Positions 60,721 to 64,000 of a stretch of 64,000 nucleotides of DNA are shown here, piece by piece. Both the position numbers and the translations under genes were made by a program. Numbering within the stretch: the stretch's first letter is position 1; every line of letters begins with the position of its first letter. The stretch spans positions 1-64,000 of the forward strand of contig CABIYE010000007.1 of assembly GCA_902362865.1 (NCBI GenBank). The letters run 5' to 3'. Under the pieces are notes generated by a model. It did no database searches. It had not been told where the DNA came from and saw nothing but the letters and a program-made list of their open reading frames with translations. The DNA is from Clostridiaceae bacterium (GTDB taxonomy: Bacteria > Bacillota > Clostridia > Lachnospirales > Lachnospiraceae).

Positions 60721-61584
60721 CTATCTGGACGGAGCCACAACGCTTCCTGTATCCGGATGTTGTCCTGACCAGCCGGTCTGCGCCATCGTTCCCATCCTAA
60801 ACATATCCTCTCTGCTGATTTCAAATCCAAATACATCCTGATTCTGCTTCATTCTCTCTGCCGACGATGACTTAGGCAGCGGAACGATGCCCCGCTGAAG
60901 CGCATAACGAATGCACAGTTGGGCAACCGACACCTGATAATGCCCGGCAATCTCCTGCAGCATAGCATTTCCAAGCAGGACGCTCCTTCCGATAGGACTC
61001 CACGCCTGGACGAGAATCTGATGATTCTTACAATACTCCACCGTCATCTCCTGTGTATAGCCAGGGTGAAATTCAATCTGATCTACTGCCGGTTTTATCC
61101 GGCAATTCTGCAGCAGATTCTCTATATGGTGGGGCAGAAAATTGCTCACGCCGATTGCTTTAACCTTTCCGGCATCATAAAGTTCTTCCAGTGCCGTCCA
61201 TGTCTCAATATCAAGCTTCTTCCAGTCTGTATATCCCTCTTCCGGCAGCGGCCAGTGGATCAGATACATATCCAGATAATCTGTCCTGAGATTTTCCAGG
61301 GATTTTTCAAATGCTTGCTTTACCTGACGATATCCCATCTCGGTCTTCCAGGCTTTTGATGTAATAAAAAACTCTTCCCGCTTAATCCCGCTATCTTCAA
61401 TCGCTTCCGCCAGATACGGCTCCGTACCATAAAAAGACGCCGTATCAAAATAACGGTATCCCGCATCAATTGCCATTTTCAGCACTTCTGCACTTTTTCC
61501 ATCCGCAGACTTAAAAGTACCAAAACCCAAACAGGGATTTCCTATCCCATTGTTCAACTCAAACGTATCATATATTGTTTTCAC
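60721..61584 (-). CDS. Aldo/keto reductase
   Basis: 287 residues, TIM barrel. Catalytic Asp/Tyr in RYFDTASFYGTEPYLAEAIE, Lys in FFITSKAWKTE, His in YLIHWPLPEEG; the NADPH-binding end is IVPLPKSSSAERMKQNQDVF. The start is a GTG at 61584 preceded by GGGAGGGG; the frame extends to 61671, but that part overlaps the upstream gene. Reduces a carbonyl compound; specificity unknown. Confidence 0.9.
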   Translation of the reverse strand: MKTIYDTFELNNGIGNPCLGFGTFKSADGKSAEVLKMAIDAGYRYFDTASFYGTEPYLAEAIEDSGIKREEFFITSKAWKTEMGYRQVKQAFEKSLENLRTDYLDMYLIHWPLPEEGYTDWKKLDIETWTALEELYDAGKVKAIGVSNFLPHHIENLLQNCRIKPAVDQIEFHPGYTQEMTVEYCKNHQILVQAWSPIGRSVLLGNAMLQEIAGHYQVSVAQLCIRYALQRGIVPLPKSSSAERMKQNQDVFGFEISREDMFRMGTMAQTGWSGQHPDTGSVVAPSR

Positions 61585-61615
61585 GCTGTCCCCTCCCGTT
61601 TTCCTGACTTTGGAA

Positions 61616-62122
61616 TTATTTACCACAGCAATGCTTATATTTCTTACCGCTTCCGCACGGGCATGGATCATTACGTCCGATTTTCTTTTCTTTGCGGATG
61701 GTGGTTGACAGTTTTTGCTCTTTGTAAAGTGCTTTCAGCTCTTCTTCCGAGAAAATATCTTTCCACTGCGGAAGTTCATACAGCCAATCTGCTTTCGCTC
61801 CTACCATATTCTTATACAGCAGTGCCTTGTCATAAATCAGATTTACCACCGTATCTTCATCCATAGTCTCAATCGGGTTAGGCTCTTTCAGACTGTCATT
61901 GATTCCATCCAGGAATCCTACCATTGTCATAACCGTCTGATTGTATTTCTCAGCCAGCTCTTTCAATGTCCCGCGCACTTCTTCGTCAGGGTTTGAAAGT
62001 AACTGCTCGTAAATTTCCTTTTCAATCTGGAAATAACTTCCCCAGAATTTCTGAAGCTGTCCTCTGTCCGCCTTCTCATTATAGGCAACATCTTTCCATT
62101 GTTCTAATAATGTACGACTCAT
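61616..62122 (-). CDS. SEC-C zinc-motif protein
   Basis: 168 residues. A helical N-terminal domain of unknown function is followed by a C-terminal SEC-C motif, [20 protein letters not shown], as at the end of SecA, which binds zinc and can contact SecB or ribosomes. Preceded by AGGAGAGCATATAAACT. Reads in the same direction as the aldo/keto reductase, 31 bases upstream of it. Confidence 0.85.
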   Translation of the reverse strand: MSRTLLEQWKDVAYNEKADRGQLQKFWGSYFQIEKEIYEQLLSNPDEEVRGTLKELAEKYNQTVMTMVGFLDGINDSLKEPNPIETMDEDTVVNLIYDKALLYKNMVGAKADWLYELPQWKDIFSEEELKALYKEQKLSTTIRKEKKIGRNDPCPCGSGKKYKHCCGK

Positions 62123-62307
62123 AGTTTATATGCTCTCCTTTGTGTTTTATTTCAGTACGTACAAAACGTACGGATATATTATATACCATTTCCCTGTATT
62201 TTCAAAGCATTCTTTTATTTGCTTTTTTACAAAAAGCTATATATAATATATTTGAACGCTGATTCTCTACGTTCAATTTCAATAAATAGTAAAGGAAGTT
62301 AATATTT

Positions 62308-62532
62308 ATGAAAAAAACAAAACGAATCCTGGCTCTTCTGGGCGCTATTCTGCTTGTTGCCATGTATGCAAGCACTCTTTTCTTTGCTTTGACCGACCAT
62401 TCAGGAACCATGGATCTTTTGATGGCATCCATTGCATGTACCATCATTCTTCCCGTACTTTTATATGCATATACCCTCGCATATAAGGTTACACACAGGG
62501 ATAATGAGGACGATAATAATCCTCGCGATTAA
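62308..62532 (+). CDS. Small two-helix membrane protein
   Basis: 74 residues: ALLGAILLVAMYASTLFFAL and MASIACTIILPVLLYAYTLA are membrane helices, followed by an acidic tail. I recognise the pattern as a common but unnamed small protein of Lachnospiraceae. AAAGGAAG precedes the start. The 185-base region before it (62123-62307) is AT-rich and holds the two outward promoters, with no other gene seen. Confidence 0.7.
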   Translation: MKKTKRILALLGAILLVAMYASTLFFALTDHSGTMDLLMASIACTIILPVLLYAYTLAYKVTHRDNEDDNNPRD

Positions 62533-62687
62533 ACATAGACCTCTGCCCACATCCAGACAGAGTTGTTTTCTGTTGCTTCTTTTTTGGTTTTCTTCCGTTC
62601 TTTCTCTCTTATTTTCTGTCTTTTTGTAAGATATTCTTCCATTGAGATTACTTCGCGGAAGTTTTCCTTTTCTTTTTTCTGATGCAT
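62529..62687 (-). CDS. Small basic protein, 52 aa
   Basis: The frame opens MHQKKEKENFREVISMEEYL and continues highly charged, ending WMWAEVYV. AGGAGG with 7-base spacing is an excellent ribosome site. It converges on the membrane protein gene and overlaps its stop codon by 4 bases. Function unknown; probably a helical soluble protein. Confidence 0.6.
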   Translation of the reverse strand: MHQKKEKENFREVISMEEYLTKRQKIREKERKKTKKEATENNSVWMWAEVYV

Positions 62688-62837
62688 TCCAATACCTCCT
62701 TTTCCTTATCTATACTCTTATCTCCGATTTTCCGGCTTTATTATTATATTGTTCTTCCCCTCATAATATGACTTTTATCTAAAATTACTTTTGTCTATAT
62801 TGGATATTATATTGGTAAAATATGTCCAAACTATGGA

Positions 62838-63055
62838 AGAAATCTAAAAGAAACATAAGAAGTTTCTTAAGATTTCCGTACCTCTACTTCGCTCCGCTTT
62901 GCCGCTCCGATGTGCGGCTGCTGCAAGCAGCCTTCCTTTGTACATCGCGCGCATCTCGCAGAGCGTTTTATGATATAGGAAATTCAAAGGAATTTCCTAT
63001 ATCATAAAACGGGTACCGACCATGTCGGATGACCGATACCCTTTACTTCTACTTC
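62838..63055. repeat. Intergenic cluster of inverted repeats
   Basis: Four hairpins follow each other. AAGAAAC/GTTTCTT with flanking GAAATC/GATTTC (62838-62877); GGCTGC/GCAGCC nested in CGATGT/ACATCG (about 62907-62951); a perfect 20-base arm pair, TTTTATGATATAGGAAATTC and its complement around AAAG (62967-63010); and CCGAC/GTCGG within GGGTA/TACCC (about 63011-63044). No credible gene is present in 62688-63102. It looks like a palindromic mobile repeat, a multi-terminator or a structured RNA. Confidence 0.55.
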
Positions 63056-63102
63056 ACTTATGATTTCTTCTTTCTTTTGCCGTCGCGGCATCTTTCGCTA
63101 TG

Positions 63103-63624
63103 CTAGTTATCGTACTGCCTGTAAAGTTCTTCTATATAGTCATAGTCCAGATCTCCTTCTACGACCTGTTCCGTCTCTATATTCAACGGTATACAGCCGA
63201 TAATCTGTGTACCACTCTGGTCTTCTCCCAGAAGAACCACCTCGTCCTGTCCATACTTCCCATTCTCATCCCGGCTGTAGATTCTCAGAATATATCCTCT
63301 GGTATCTCTATACCAGGAGTCTGCTTCACAGTCCTGTACAGATATGGAATTCAAATTAGTTATAATCCGTTCAATAATTTCCGAATCCGTAACCTCATAT
63401 ACTTCCGGTTTAACTACTCTTTCAATCTCTATAGAATACACATCTTCTGCGGGGACCTCCAACAGCTTCCGTATTGCCGGGTCAAGATATTCACTTGGTT
63501 CTGGATCCGCCTCTACCTCTGACGAATCAAGTGGTTCCGGCACAAGAATAAACAGCATAATTGCCACCGCAAGAATCACCAATACAAGCGCAAAAATCGG
63601 TTTTTTATTGCTTTTGCCCAACAT
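63103..63624 (-). CDS. Membrane-anchored hypothetical protein, 173 aa
   Basis: One N-terminal helix (FALVLVILAVAIMLFILVPE) followed by an acidic linker and an extracytoplasmic domain (DPAIRKLLEVPAEDVYSIEI; YILRIYSRDENGKYGQDEVV). No family recognised. Preceded by GGAGGTGG. The downstream partial gene on the same strand is unrelated. Confidence 0.7.
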   Translation of the reverse strand: MLGKSNKKPIFALVLVILAVAIMLFILVPEPLDSSEVEADPEPSEYLDPAIRKLLEVPAEDVYSIEIERVVKPEVYEVTDSEIIERIITNLNSISVQDCEADSWYRDTRGYILRIYSRDENGKYGQDEVVLLGEDQSGTQIIGCIPLNIETEQVVEGDLDYDYIEELYRQYDN

Positions 63625-63721
63625 AAAACCACCTCCCGAAATGATATGATAATTAGCAGAGAGTATTATACTGTTATATAAATTTTGTAGCCTTTCACAT
63701 TACTATAATACCCCGCTACTA

Positions 63722-64000
63722 CTAAACGCCCTTTCTATTCCAGCCATCCAGCACTATCAAATACTTACTTCCTCCTGTATCACGTATTCTTCCTAACACA
63801 AATACCGCATGCCCTTTTTCGCCTCTTTCTATCTTCATATATATCGGACACTGCTCTGCTACTGTATCAAATAATACTGGAAATAATTCTACTTCCCTAT
63901 AATTCCATACGCCTCCACTTTGAGGCGTAACACCTAAATAATGAGTTAAGGCGCTTGGTACATTTGCATATGGAGTTCCGGGATTTCCTCCATTCGTGCC
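63722..64000 (-). CDS. C39-like peptidase domain protein (partial, cut by window end)
   Basis: The C-terminal 92 residues are in the window; the frame is open at 64000. GNPGTPYANVPSALTHYLGV, PIYMKIERGEKGHAVFVLGR and KYLIVLDGWN fit the second half of a papain-like C39 fold, with His in GHAVFV and Asp in LDGW as catalytic candidates. The Cys and any signal peptide would lie outside. The region 63625-63721 between it and the previous gene is AT-rich with no other feature seen. Confidence 0.6.
   Translation of the reverse strand, partial: GTNGGNPGTPYANVPSALTHYLGVTPQSGGVWNYREVELFPVLFDTVAEQCPIYMKIERGEKGHAVFVLGRIRDTGGSKYLIVLDGWNRKGV

Noticed and set aside
62822..63007. 61-codon plus-strand frame in the palindrome block
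   Set aside because: It is built from the inverted repeats, with no ribosome site.
1..64000. CRISPR arrays, rRNA genes, intact transposases or integrases
   Set aside because: No regularly spaced repeats, rRNA cores or recombinase motifs were found on either strand.

Overview
The window looks like the chromosome of a gut-type, spore-forming Clostridia, most likely a Lachnospiraceae (genus not resolvable by eye). Grounds: moderate GC with strong AGGAGG-type ribosome binding sites; the dgt-dnaG-rpoD-trmK-nif3 run; infC-rpmI-rplT with an ATT-initiated infC; a GerA/SpoVAF-type germination protein; tRNA-Leu(AAG) genes; and a rhamnan-type polysaccharide cluster. Most genes are on the minus strand.

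Region 1 (1-7.0 kb) is accessory DNA. It holds a DUF6076 gene of the kind carried by conjugative elements and a two-component system (OmpR-type regulator plus short-loop sensor kinase) next to an FtsX-type ABC exporter with its own regulator-like sites. It ends in a truncated XRE regulator, which marks a rearrangement junction. Region 2 (7.0-11.3 kb) is an iron/metal locus: feoA-feoA-feoB, a FeoB-associated Cys-rich mini-protein, an atypical Fur-family regulator, a CopZ-like HMA protein, and a divergent DtxR/MntR-type repressor with a dyad over the feo promoter.

Region 3 (11.3-26.6 kb) is the most interesting part. A consensus promoter, a cobalamin riboswitch and an intrinsic terminator precede a six-gene minus-strand run with only short gaps or overlaps. 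The products are a secreted DUF4430 (transcobalamin C-terminal-like) protein, a membrane-anchored alpha/alpha-toroid protein, MoxR ATPase, DUF58, TgpA-like transglutaminase, and a 2427-residue S-layer-homology protein containing a PQQ-type beta-propeller. The first two reproduce, on separate chains, the two domains of mammalian intrinsic factor/transcobalamin. I propose a B12-repressed surface corrinoid-capture system.

Region 4 (26.6-35.4 kb) is housekeeping: a nucleoside kinase-like protein, Nif3, TrmK, RpoD, DnaG, a dGTPase and a two-domain polyphosphate phosphotransferase. Region 5 (35.5-45.3 kb) is a six-gene cell-surface glycan cluster (WbsX, RgpF-type, epimerase, RgpF/WsaF fusion, WsaF, GT2). 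Region 6 (45.4-64 kb) holds two MATE exporters, a possible small transcript, two tRNA-Leu genes, the infC operon with an L20-type leader, a sodium symporter, B3/4, DegV, SpoVAF, dUTPase, AGCS symporter, FNT channel, MetA, AI-2E permease, DUF1540, thioesterase, aldo/keto reductase, a SEC-C protein, two small proteins, a structured intergenic repeat, a lipid-anchored-like hypothetical, and a C39-like protein cut by the window end. No rRNA, CRISPR array or intact insertion sequence was seen.
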